Source of the DNA: Plazaster borealis
Lineage: Eukaryota; Echinodermata; Asteroidea; Forcipulatida; Labidiasteridae
Reading direction: 5' to 3'
DNA: 64,000 bases
Assembly: GCA_021014325.1 (NCBI GenBank)
Contig: CM037473.1
Location: 10,557,501 to 10,621,500, forward strand
The notes under the pieces are model-generated. The model saw nothing but the letters and a program-made list of their open reading frames with translations. It was not told the origin of the DNA and searched no databases. The translations under genes and the position numbers were made by a program. Below are positions 23,997 to 34,323 of this stretch, piece by piece. Within the stretch, counting starts at the first letter, position 1, and each line of letters starts with the position of its first letter.

Positions 23997-24356
23997 CAGG
24001 GCCCAATTTCATAAAGCTGTTTAGCAGAAAAATTCTGCTCAGCAAATTTCTTTGCTAAGCAAGAAATGAGTGGGGTACCAGTCACATCAATGGTAACTGT
24101 ATGGTATTTTGGATGGTAACCTATTTTTCCTTATCAAGAGTTTTCTTTGCTTAGAAAGTTTTTGTGCTTACCTGCTTAAGCTGTTAAGCAATTCTGCTTA
24201 GCAAATTTCTTTGCTAAGCAAGAAATTAGTGGGGTACCAGTCCCATTAATAGTAATTGTATGGTATTCTGGCTGGTGACCTATTTTTTCTAAGCAAGAGA
24301 TTTTTGTGCTGAGTAAGTTTTTGTGCTTACTACAGGCTTTATGAAAATGGGTTCTG
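23997..24356. mobile_element. CAGGGCCCAATTTCAT-ended MITE with internal 159-bp duplication
   Basis: The left end 'cagggcccaatttcataaag' and the right end 'ctttatgaaaatgggttctg' are imperfect inverted repeats. Inside, the block 'aattctgctcagcaaattt' to 'gtgcttac' occurs twice (starts 24031 and 24190). The repeated words 'ttctttgctaagcaag' form short hairpins. Its ends match the element at 34196-34323, so the two belong to one TIR family of different lengths. Confidence 0.8.
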
Positions 24357-24445
24357 ACGTGATTGAAAGCTTAGTGGCTGCTTGCTTTGTGGCTTTCACA
24401 CCAGACGTCTGATTCTAGCTACCCACCTCTTGCGTAGTCAATTGA

Positions 24446-24540
24446 CAAGGTCATTGGGGTGACCCCTGACCCCTGGGAAATACAATTGACTTTTGGGATG
24501 ACCCTTCCCACAATACCCTCCTCTGTCAATGGGGGTCATG
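24446..24540. promoter_or_regulatory. Candidate nuclear-receptor response cluster (DR1 plus inverted half-sites)
   Basis: Five perfect or near-perfect AGGTCA/GGGTCA half-sites lie in 91 bp: AGGTCA at 24448, TGACCC at 24460, TGACCC at 24467, TGACCC at 24499 and GGGTCA at 24533. The pair 24460/24467 is a one-base-spaced direct repeat (DR1), the layout bound by RXR, HNF4 and COUP-TF-type receptors. 24448/24460 are inverted with a 6-base spacer. It lies in unique DNA just right of a MITE. Function is inference; no conservation data are available. Confidence 0.35.
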
Positions 24541-25261
24541 TGATCGTGTTGATGACAGCTGTGTGTCACCTGCCCACACACACAATCAGTCTGAAGAGTT
24601 CGTCCTGGTAGGATTTAAAGAGATGTGGTTTTACGGCAACAAGGCAACCACCCTAAACAGAAACAAATGTTGAGTACTGAGTATACATTGGTGTAAGGGT
24701 AAAAACAAATTATAGAAACAAATGTGTTTGGGAAAATGTTTATATCTGGCGTTGTCAATTTTTTTAATTGTTTTTAATTTTTTATGGTGAACCATACATA
24801 ATGTTCCATGCTGACCTAATCTTGTTTTTGCCCGAGGGTAATGAACTCACAAAAAAACCACCAAAAAACAGGGCCTGACTTTCGGAAAGAAATTACTTTA
24901 TTTGTCTCAACGGTAGTCACAACACTTTATACTGAATTTTATATCAGCGGAAATTACTTCCTAGACTCTTTAAAAAAAAGAAAGAGGTTCTTTTCCGGTG
25001 TCTTTCTTGTTTATGAGTTGAAATCGGGCCAGAGTTCCACATTTAACTAAGTCTGTGTAGCAGGAGGATAACAAGGAAGTCCATACAGGAAAAGCAGAAC
25101 GTACGACCCATGCTGGTTGGTCAGCCAGTACGCCACTACAACAACTAGGCCTTTACAAGTAGGCCAGATATGTTATCTGTTGTGGTTGGGTTACAATGTA
25201 CAATGTTGCACAATCGGAAACCATCAATTGTAAGTTTCCTGGAAACATTAAGACTCCTCGT
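24541..25261. other. Unique sequence, no feature seen
   Basis: AT-rich, intron-like. No exon, RNA gene or repeat recognised. Confidence 0.45.
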
Positions 25262-25585
25262 GCCCAGGGTCCTCCTCCCCATGCACCAGGGGGCTGATCC
25301 GTGCGAAGTGTGGGCCGATACGCATGAATTACGGCTTATACGCTTATGTATTATTTATTTTGTTCCCATTTAATATCAAATTCACAAAAATCAATATCAA
25401 ATTCACAAAAATCATAAAATAAAACCATTTAAAATACTCCAGATACCAAACATAAACATCAGGTAAAAGAAATTCGGAGGACCTCGTTTCAAATTCAACG
25501 TGCCTCGGCCAAAGTTGCCAAATTTTAGCTCCAGACTTGCCCAACCATTTGTGAGAAAACCCGGGAGAACCCTGCGCTCCTTCCA
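25262..25585 (+). repeat. Dispersed repeat F, copy 1
   Basis: Two blocks, 25262-25345 ('gggccgatacgcatgaatta') and 25470-25585 ('ggaggacctcgtttcaaatt', 'agggagaac'-like end), match 45208-45318 and 45382-45490 in order and orientation. Between them this copy has a different AT-rich filler that includes a 21-bp unit (aatatcaaattcac...) present twice at 25372-25413. The class is not determined; the first block ends like a retroposon in the other copy. Confidence 0.6.
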
Positions 25586-27354
25586 TAATACGAAAGCCGA
25601 TTCATAATTTAAAAGAGGAACTGGTCAAGACTCACATTTCAATTATCCAGAGGTGAAGTGGTTGCCGGCGTTTCTGATTTGGTTTATCAGAGATGTAAAA
25701 CAAATAGGAAAGGTCAGTTGCAGTGACAGACTTGTGTGCTGCACATTTTTCAGGTACTCTGAACAAACACTGCGGCATTTTGAGCTGGCATGCACAGATG
25801 CAATGTGGGGGTGTGTTGAGTGGTGTGTTGTTGGGTGGGGTGGGGGGGGTGAGAAGGAGAGGGGTAAGGATGTGGATTCATTTAAATATTGTCAAGTAGT
25901 CTCAAACCAGAGGTAAACTTTGAAGAAAAAATATAAAAAATTGAGTGTCATTTTTAAAGCATGTTGATATATTTTCAAACAAATAGCTTGAATCAAGAAT
26001 GGAGTGATAACCCAGGCTGTAGTGCTACTATACCCTTAGCAGTCCAAATTCCTTCTATATCAAATTAACCTTTCCCATGAAATATGCCAAGTGCGTGTGT
26101 GTATAGACACTATTGGTTTAGCAAATGCCATAGAGTTGTACACCAGGCAGACGCACCAACGCGTATGCATCACGCCGCCATCGGCCCCCGTACAAAAAGG
26201 CGCAATGTCTCCTCATTTTGCCAACCGGTAGTGTTAGTGCGCACGTGCAATGTGCAACTTGCATATTTCATGGAAAGGGTCTACAGCCAAAGTGAAGGAT
26301 TCACAAGGACTTTTTCTGGTAGGTCCGATTATTAAGTGCTTATTACAGGGTCAGGCATTCCAATCTTATCTCGAAGTCCAAATAACTTGCTGTGGAGTGA
26401 CCGAGGACAAGAGGACATGGAAGGGTTTGGGCCTCACTTGCACACTAGCCAAACTGCCTAGTCTGTACTAATGTCAATGACCAAGGAGGGGTTGTGGTTG
26501 TGATAATTCCACCAGGCTGTTCACCCTGTGCTTGGTCCATTAACAGACTCCCTCTACCACCGAATTACTACTACAATGAGCTGTGAAACTAAAGAAATAC
26601 TTAAGAAGTTTATTCCTGAACAGAATTCGTCGTAGGACCAGTCATAAGTAATGTACCTCTTACAAAGTCTTGCTAGTAAATTAGAATGTATTAGAAAATA
26701 TTTGTACTGAAGACTTCGGTGAAATTGGGCCTGTAGGTGATCACCTTTACATTTATTAATGTATCATCTAGCCTATACAGAGTGATAGGTATATTTAGTC
26801 CATGTACAGCATTCATACATTGTACAAGGCCAGTCAAGCTTAGCCAAAATTGTTCAACCAACCAGCCTGCAATTCCTTCAGTGCCATCACCAGAGGTTGA
26901 TAATACTTGGTATAACTGTCAAGCTGTTTGGTGAACTCGGCTCTAAGGTCAGGCACAGATACCTGATCAGTGAAACAGCCTTGTGCCAAGGTCATCATGT
27001 GAGATTATTCAGGCACAATGATATTTGACCTATGCTGTGGTTAGACTTCCCTCAATGCTAATAATTAGTGACAGTTTGGAAGAAAGGAGGAGGGAGACCT
27101 TCGGCTGTAGACCACAGAAATATACCAAAGTAATACTTAGTATAATGATAACCTCCTTTTCGCCATGCTTGTAAAATTCTGTTTTCTTTAGTTCTTCTGT
27201 TTTTAGCCATTCAATATGGGTTAACTATTTTCATGCGATTGTATTTGTTAACATTGTCACACAATTTGATGGTAATTTCCAGAGGAAGACCAAAGATAGG
27301 ATTCATGTTTTTCAGAGTGCGTCAGGATTTATTATTTTTACTTTGAATGTTCTA
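25586..27354. other. Unique sequence, no gene recognised
   Basis: It holds a GT/G-rich tract at about 25806-25852, and the end of a GGGCCCAATTTCAC-type repeat may be present at about 26720 ('gtgaaattgggcctg'). No coding exon identified. Confidence 0.45.
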
Positions 27355-27580
27355 CGCAGGGTTTTCCCTTGACTTTTTCAGTGACTTGCCAGCAGGACCA
27401 AATAACCTGTCATTTTACTGGTCCACTAGCTTTTGCACTTGGACATACTTTATATTAAAATGGGATGCTTTTCAACACTGGGCTAGCCAGCCGGACCACT
27501 TGGAGTAAATTCTGACTGATCCTCATGTGTTTGAATTGGCATTTGGCCAGCGGACCACAGTTAAAGGAGAACTCTGCTTA
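27355..27580 (+). repeat. GGACCA-motif interspersed repeat, copy 3
   Basis: 'gtgacttgccagcaggacc', 'ttttactggtccac', 'ccggaccacttggag', 'actgatcctc' and 'agcggaccacagttaaagg' align in order with copies at 1114 (plus) and 9718 (minus). In-frame stops occur in all frames across this copy, so it is not coding now. Confidence 0.75.
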
Positions 27581-28640
27581 GAGGTTGAGTGACAGAGAGA
27601 GAGGGGGAGTTCCTTTAATGGTTAGTTGGTAACCTTCTTCTTTTCACCTGCTACTCAATGGTACTGTTTAACCAACCTGGATAATGTACCAGTGTAATCA
27701 CAATTCATCAGTGCCATGGACTCTCTCTCTGATCAAATTAACAAACATTTGCTTAAGACGGAAAACCCTGTGAAAAGTCCCGACTCTATATTTGACCTGC
27801 CCAGGACGCTGCGGCCACTGCGTCAAACTCGATCCCTCCTTTTTCCATTTATCATTTTCTTTCTCCCTGTGCGGTCGGTGAAGTATTTCTCAGTCAAAGC
27901 GTTAATTGATCATTCTTCATCTGAAAGTGCTAAATTGAATTTCAGTTGTTGATTCGCGTGATCTAGTTGGTATGTGTGAAAGACACAGCCTAGTTTCCTT
28001 TTTGGACGGACATTCTACTCATCTCTGACTGTTATAAATCCCTGTGATTATTTCCTAAGGAAATAATTGATTGAAATACATTACAGGAAATAGAGAAGGG
28101 ACATAACATTCTGCTAAGACATTTGGCCGGACATGCCCTCACTAGTTTCATCACCGTGTTTTCTCAGAAATTTGATCACAGAATGAAACATGCAGTCCAC
28201 CTTTAGGGTGATAATCTTTTATGTTATGAAATAGCGTGTTGCTTTTTATTAAAGGGGGTCATACGTTATTGGTAATTTGGAAACTTGTGTGTCATGTTGC
28301 TGTCAAGAGCCTTGCTTGAATTAGAGATAGATGATAGTCTTGAACAGAGTGGAATATAGTCCTGCTTGAAATTGTTCCGAGAGAGGAGAGAAAAAAAAAA
28401 AAACAAGAAAAAAAAGCTATATGTTTCAGCATTGAGTTTGCACAGTCCAACCGTAGTCAATTTGTGCTGTTATTGACTTACTTTTTGTCGTATAAACTTC
28501 CTTTCAAATGACTTCTGATGATGTACTTGCGCAGGCTAAATAAGGTTCAGCCAAAACTAAACTCAGTACTTATCATTATCATTAAAAAACTGTGAGTTCT
28601 TCAGTTATGCACTGTTGAAATAACTATCAGGCGTTTGATT
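27581..28640. other. Unique sequence with one palindrome
   Basis: A perfect 10-base-arm palindrome lies at 28047-28067 (attatttcct, a, aggaaataat). An A-rich tract lies at 28390-28415. No gene recognised. Confidence 0.45.
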
Positions 28641-28864
28641 TCTCAGGATTTTTCCTGATTCAAGGATTTTCTCAAAATCTCCATAAGCCTTCATATTTTC
28701 TTGAAAGAAGTGAAGCAGTCTCAAAAAGGCGAAGAAATAGTCCACATTGTGTCAAAACCTGATGATTTTTCGTGATTCCAGGTTTTGCTCAAAATCCCCT
28801 TGAATTTATTTTTTCTGAAGCAGTTTCGAAAGGGCGAACAAATATAGTCCACATTGTGACCAAA
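28641..28864 (+). repeat. Local tandem duplication (two ~110-bp units)
   Basis: Units 28641-28757 and 28758-28864 share 'tttttc-tgattc-agg-tttt-ctcaaaatc', 'gaagcagt-tc-aaa-ggcga' and 'atagtccacattgtg'. They are directly adjacent. Two short minus-strand frames across them repeat the same peptide pieces, as expected of a duplication rather than of coding selection. Confidence 0.82.
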
Positions 28865-29301
28865 CGTGTAGTTTTGTTGATGCACAGAGTTGATAAACCT
28901 CCTGAGTTGTAACATCTGGTAGTTTCCGGATCTAGAAAAAGGGGGGAAACCCAGACCTTTCCGCATATTTTTTTCCAGGAATGTTCACCTTTTGCCAATG
29001 TAATACCTGCACTATTAATTTTGATAAAAAGATAAAGAACACTGAATGATATGTAACCATAAAATATACGACAATCAATTCTTTCCCGTACATTAAAATT
29101 GCTCGCTGTAATTATTTAACCCTGAGTTTAACTCATCCGTTGACCTGGATGGATTGGTGACAACTTGCTGGTATGAATGAACAAGGAAGTTTAGTTGAGA
29201 GGACAAACTTCCAAGTAACTAGTGATAACCACTCTGTTACTGTTGGATATGAAAACAAGCAAATGCCCTGTAAATTATTACATTGTATGGGGATTTCGCC
29301 A
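28865..29301. other. Unique sequence, no feature seen
   Basis: No exon or repeat recognised between the duplication and the next MITE. Confidence 0.45.
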
Positions 29302-29692
29302 TTTAAAGGGAGGGTATACCTTTGGTAATTACTCCAAAAATTGATGACCATTAAAACTTACTCAGTAAGAAGCACAGTTGCTGTTGATAATGTATAACAT
29401 TTTGAGAAACGATTCCCTTCTAAGGAATGTGGTTTTAGAGAAAGGGATTCAAAAACATTTCAATTTGAGAAAGGTTTCATGCATGAAATGTTTCTCAGAC
29501 TGTGTATTCCAATTACGGATTATTCTTCCTGCGTGGACATAACTGTTCCAGATCTTCTCCGATATCTCAAAAACGCTACCACCTTTTGAAATGAAATTTT
29601 CACAGGTTAGTTTTATTGTATATATATATACATTCATAAAGGATTAAAACAATTGAACGGTTCCAAAAACAAAAGTGTACTTTGCCTTTAAA
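29302..29692 (+). mobile_element. TTTAAAG-ended MITE, type A, complete copy
   Basis: It starts 'tttaaagggagggtatacct' and ends 'gtactttgcctttaaa', with TTAA at both extremes. It is the cleanest type A copy in the window at 391 bp. The centre contains a palindrome at 29466-29497 with arms 'tgagaaaggtttcatg' and 'catgaaatgtttctca'. No coding capacity. TTAA-type target duplication is inferred from the ends. Confidence 0.85.
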
Positions 29693-31742
29693 ACAATTTA
29701 ATGACAGTAAACAGTATGGCCATAACGCACGTATAGACAACAGAATCTGTTTGTCTTCAGTCGTCACTTGAAAGATACAATAGTCTTTAATAAAATAGTC
29801 CGGTTACCGGAGAGCAATCTTTGGACCCAGCAATCCTAGTTGTGTCTACCCTACTGACCTCATCCTTTTGTTGACTCCTCTGATAAACTTGTCAATACTC
29901 ACACGCTCCGGGGAATCACAGAGAAGGTAATAACGTGGGCATAGGAGGGTGAGTGGCAGACGCTAATAGATTGAGATTTAAATGGTTGAGAAAACACTGG
30001 CGTCTGAACCCCTCCATTTATAACGGCTTATTTGGTTCTTCCACAAAAGGTCTAGTAATACTGCTACATTTTTGCGGAACCATAGTTGCTGGAGAGAGGA
30101 ATGTGTTTATTGTCAAAGTCCGAATGTGTATAATGTGATTATTTTCAAACAAAATCATTAGATCATCAAACAAAAAAAAGAAGAAGAAGAAGACAAAAAT
30201 GCGAATGATAAGTGTTATTGACGTCCATACCAAATTGGTACTGGAAATACTAAAACCAAGAAATGTATTTGTTAGTATTTTCTGTTTCGAAATTAAATAA
30301 GTCTTTTTTTGATTAGTGTAGGGTTTGAGTGAAGCATAATAAGTCATCATCCATGTATGAAATGAGCACTAAACCAATTTTGGTTTGACGATAAATATTT
30401 ATAGGATAGAATGTGAAACCATTTTTCTACCATCCGCGATTTAATTACAGTCGACTGATAATGCAATTGACGTAAACTGTTTATATTCCAACCGAGCTTG
30501 TTTCTATTAGGAACTGTTATCTCTAATGACAATTAGGCATTGATTTTTTTTTACATTTAAAATCCCCCCCGTCTTTATAGATGTAAACCACACAAACAAT
30601 AGCGTTGCTGTGTAGTTACGGCCACCATCTTGTCGTTCTCGTACACGGCAAGACTCTGACCTAGTGAATCTGACTTCATGACCTACATGGTTGCATGTAC
30701 TTTTCTACAACCCCCCCCGAGGCTATGTGCTTTTATCAGCCAAGCATCTCAACCATCTTAAATCATGCCCAACATAATTCCCAACCCAGAAAAAAAACCA
30801 AAAAAACACTGACTCATGTCGCGGTGCTACGACTGAGCCGTTTTTAGACTGATCCGCGCTCAAATGCCACGGATGACGGGAAATCCCTGTGCTGATCCAG
30901 TACTTGTACAATCAAACTTCCTGCGTTGGTTACAAGACTACAAGCCCCATTCAGCCATAGTTGCCTCTTGATCTGGCTTCTTTTAATTAATCTCAAGGTA
31001 ATGTTTTTCTCGGCTGTGTTTCCTTGTTTTTCCCTTAAACACCCCCAGACTGGCTGTCTGCTGCCTAACACCCTTTCTCGATAAGACAAATGTGTTTCTG
31101 ATCCCCCTCGATTGCCTTGATCATGCCTTGATAAAGCGTCTCAAGCCCAGCTACCATGACATTCACTACATGGTCATCAAATGGCCTCTTCTTAGTTTGG
31201 CCAAGACGCCTACATCTCACAGGCATGATAGTCTTTCTACTTAAGTCTGATTTCCAATTTGTTTTGCTCTCAGAAAAATCTGCAAAATTTGTAGTAAATA
31301 GGCTGAAAAGTCTATTAAAGCCTACACCATGTGTACATGTAGGTCAGCCCTTGTACTCGGTAACATTTCCCCCCCTTTTTTCTCCAAGGGCCAAATATCA
31401 TGCCTGATCTAATAGCGAACACTGTACAGTTTCATATGTATGAACCTGGGTAGTGTGACTGCATATCTACTGATGTATTTTGGATCCAAGAGGTTAGGGG
31501 GGGAGGGGGGTTAAACCATGGGCCTCCCACCAAGTCTGAGTGTTTGGAATCACAGAGGAAGAGGGTCTAATTTTAACACAATTCAGAGAAACATTGAAGG
31601 GTTTGCTGAAACCCCCTGTGGCTGGGAAGTGAAGGATTCAACTGTAATGACGTTATTCCAAATGTGTGTTTGTGTATACCAGCATTATATTAAAGGAAAG
31701 CCACTTGACATTGTAAACTGAAAAAAAAAATCGCTCTGCATG
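29693..31742. other. Unique AT-rich sequence, no gene recognised
   Basis: An A/GAA-rich tract lies at 30170-30192. Small frames on both strands lack motifs. A G-rich run is near 31498-31510. Probable intron. Confidence 0.45.
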
Positions 31743-32023
31743 TTAACTCTTTCAGTGCCAAGGTCGTACATGAATGATTTTTTTTATATACTCAAAAAGT
31801 GTCATCAAATCGTACTTGTACGACCTATAATATACATGTTATCACGAGAGGGCATTATCACTCAAGAAATACTATTGACTTTGGGATGTACCAAGGCAAC
31901 ACAAATCAGCAAGATACATTTTGTTTGGTGAGAAAGACTTTTTAAAATTTTGTATACAGACATTCGAAAAAGCTAGGCATTTTAGGTACAAAGGGCAAAA
32001 CAAAAGCGGGTACTGAAAGAGTA
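31743..32023. mobile_element. TIR MITE with CTCTTTCAGT ends
   Basis: The left end 'ttaactctttcagtgccaag' and the right end 'gggtactgaaagagtaa' are inverted repeats of about 13-15 bp. The left flank is TTAA; the right flank reads TAA, one base short, so a TTAA target duplication is plausible but damaged. Inside, 'ggtcgtaca' (about 31762) and 'tgtacgacc' (about 31817) form a second inverted pair near the left end. Length is about 280 bp with no coding capacity. Confidence 0.7.
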
Positions 32024-32381
32024 AACAAAGGCATTTGGTGAAACTGCTTAGTTTGGTGTGTGAGAATTGGTAGAATATGGACAACATGTAGTTTTTGTGT
32101 GTGGCTGTAGTCAAATGAGTGGTTTAGGAATCAATAAAGATCTATTGAGCTAGATCTGCAAGTCAAACTGTGGATGAGACATCTGTCTACTGTTTGCACT
32201 GAGGATCCAAAGTGATGCAACATCTGGGAGGTTTCCATGGTCTGTTGTTTTCCTATACTCAGAGAGATGGTCTTTAGTTCTGTCATCATCATCTCCAACA
32301 TCAAGATGGGATTAATGAAAGGGATTACAGGTCAAGATTTCACCTTGAGTGGCCTGTTCCAATGAGCAAGTCTTGGTTGTG
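32024..32381. other. Unique spacer between two MITEs
   Basis: No gene or repeat seen. Confidence 0.45.
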
Positions 32382-32769
32382 TTTAAAGACACTGGACACC
32401 TTTGGTAATTGTCAAAGACCAGTCTTCTCACATGGTGTATCTCAACATATGCATAAAATAACAAGCCTGTGAAAATTTGAACTCAATTGGTCGTCGAAGT
32501 TGCGAGATAATAATGGAAGAAAACACCCTTGTCACACGAAGTTGTGTGCTTTCAGATGCTTGATTTCGAGACCTCATGCGTGAGGACTCGAAATGAATTC
32601 AAATATTTTACTGAGAAATTACTTTTTTCTCAAAAACGACGTTACTTCAGAGGGAGCCGTTTCTCACAATGTTTTATACTATCAACAGCTATCCATTGAT
32701 CGTTACCAAGTAAGTTTTTATGCTAACAATTTTTTTGAGTTATTACCAATACTGTCCACTGCCTTTAAA
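32382..32769 (+). mobile_element. TTTAAAG-ended MITE, type C, complete copy
   Basis: The left end 'tttaaagacactggacacct' and the right end 'actgtccactgcctttaaa' are imperfect inverted repeats about 30 bp long. A central hairpin (about 32564-32593) pairs 'tttcgag..ctca' with 'tgag..ctcgaaa'. To my knowledge this sequence type is abundant in sea star genomes, which supports the echinoderm assignment. No coding capacity. Confidence 0.85.
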
Positions 32770-33502
32770 CCACACACAAAAAACAGGCCGGTAAAACTAC
32801 ATCAAACTTTGCTTATTATTAGTACATATTATACCAGCCAAAATAACATTCGTAGAAGTAGACTGATATTGACTGGTACCCTGCTTCACAAGTTAATTTA
32901 TCGGGCATTCATTTTTGTGCTGGCTCCTTAACAAAGAAGTCACCGCTATGCCTTTATAAAAAGAAAGACAAATTCATTCCATGATTTTTGTTTGTGCAGT
33001 CAGCATCGTGATAGAGTATCTCAAATACCTGAGCCAGATCATATAAAATAAAATAAATATCTTTTGTCATTATTGGTCTGGTGGATGTAAAAATGTGTAC
33101 AAATTGTACAAAACCAAGCGTACAAATTCCATCGTTAGGTGAAAATAATCGTAGCAAGTTAGGCAATAGTGATCTGTTGAATGCACATTTCTGCATGTGC
33201 TCAATGTATCCCAGCCGGTATGGTCCTCACCACTCAAATTGAGTTTGTCATAGGTATGGTTTTTGTTTTTTCTCTGTTACATTTTGTGTCTGCTTGTCAG
33301 TGGCTAATGGATGTACTGCCATTATTCTCAGCTATCCATTAGGATGAAATGATTGTTACAAAGTGACGTTGACCACCCCTCTCTTTTTAGATGAATTACA
33401 TCCAATTTGACTTCCATTGGGATGTAAGTCTTGAACCTGGACCTCTATACACCTGAATGAAGAGACTTGGGGGGGGGGGGGGCACAGGCCAAGGTTTGTA
33501 GT
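32770..33502. other. Unique sequence with a G14 run
   Basis: The G run is at 33469-33482. No gene recognised. Confidence 0.45.
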
Positions 33503-33722
33503 CAGGATTTGTTAAAAGGGTTTCAAAATTTGCTGGAAATTTAAAAACTGGGTGTCAAAAAATTTCACTTAAAGTACAGGATTTGGTAAAAGGGTGTCCA
33601 AATTTGCTGGAAATTTAAAAACAGGGTGTCAAAATTGTTCACTTACAATACATGTACATGTAAATGACAGATAAAACAGGGTGTCTAAATTTAAAACAGG
33701 GTGTCCAAAAGACACCCAGACA
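33503..33722 (+). repeat. Tandem repeat with 74-bp period
   Basis: Two units (33503-33576, 33577-33650) share 'caggattt-gtaaaaggg', 'aatttgctggaaatttaaaa' and 'gggtgtcaaaa'. Degenerate pieces of 'aaaacagggtgtc' continue to about 33722, including an inverted 'gacaccc' pair near the end. Confidence 0.8.
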
Positions 33723-34195
33723 CCCCTCTGGCTAACACTATGGCACAGGCTGTCATGAACCAGCGGCTTTCAGGCAGTCATGTTTGTGTGTTTGTATTGT
33801 TACTGCATTGGGTTGGTACCGAATCTAAAAACATGTTTGGAAAACTATTATTTACAGCTTAGAGCTTTGAAAAATATGTTTTCTGTTAATATAGTCATGC
33901 ATTTTTACAATAAACATCTTAGCTGTAAGTCTCGCCCGGTTTGAAGATGATGCACACAGAAAATATTCTTCTGCAGCAGATGTTGATATTGGAAGTTGGA
34001 TTAATAAAATGATGTCTCGTGAGATTTTATGGAGACATAAATGCCACATCGGTCTGGAGACCATTGGGGTTATTATAAATGAAACAGCCTGAAAGTTACA
34101 ACAGGTTTAGTTGTCAATTTGGATTGTTTTTTCGTTTAAAGTAGAGGTATCCTGTTAGGGCATTCACCAGTTGTTTGAAGTGGGTCACCTCTCAC
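33723..34195. other. Unique sequence, no feature seen
   Basis: No exon, RNA gene or repeat recognised. Confidence 0.45.
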
Positions 34196-34323
34196 CAGGG
34201 CCCGATTTCATGGCTCTGCTTACCGCGGAATTCTGCGCTTACGGAATTCTGTGCTCACACAATTCTATGATACGTAAGCGCATACGAATTCCGCGGTAAG
34301 CAGAGCCATGAAATTGGGCCCTG
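34196..34323. mobile_element. 128-bp palindromic MITE (CAGGGCCC ends)
   Basis: Arms 34196-34233 and 34286-34323 are 38 bases long and differ at one position. They begin 'cagggcccgatttcatggct' and end 'ccgcggaattc'. Pairing resumes inward with 'tgcgcttacg' / 'cgtaagcgca', so almost the whole element can fold into one hairpin. Its ends match the longer element at 23997-24356. The near-identical arms suggest a fairly recent insertion or arm homogenisation. Confidence 0.88.
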
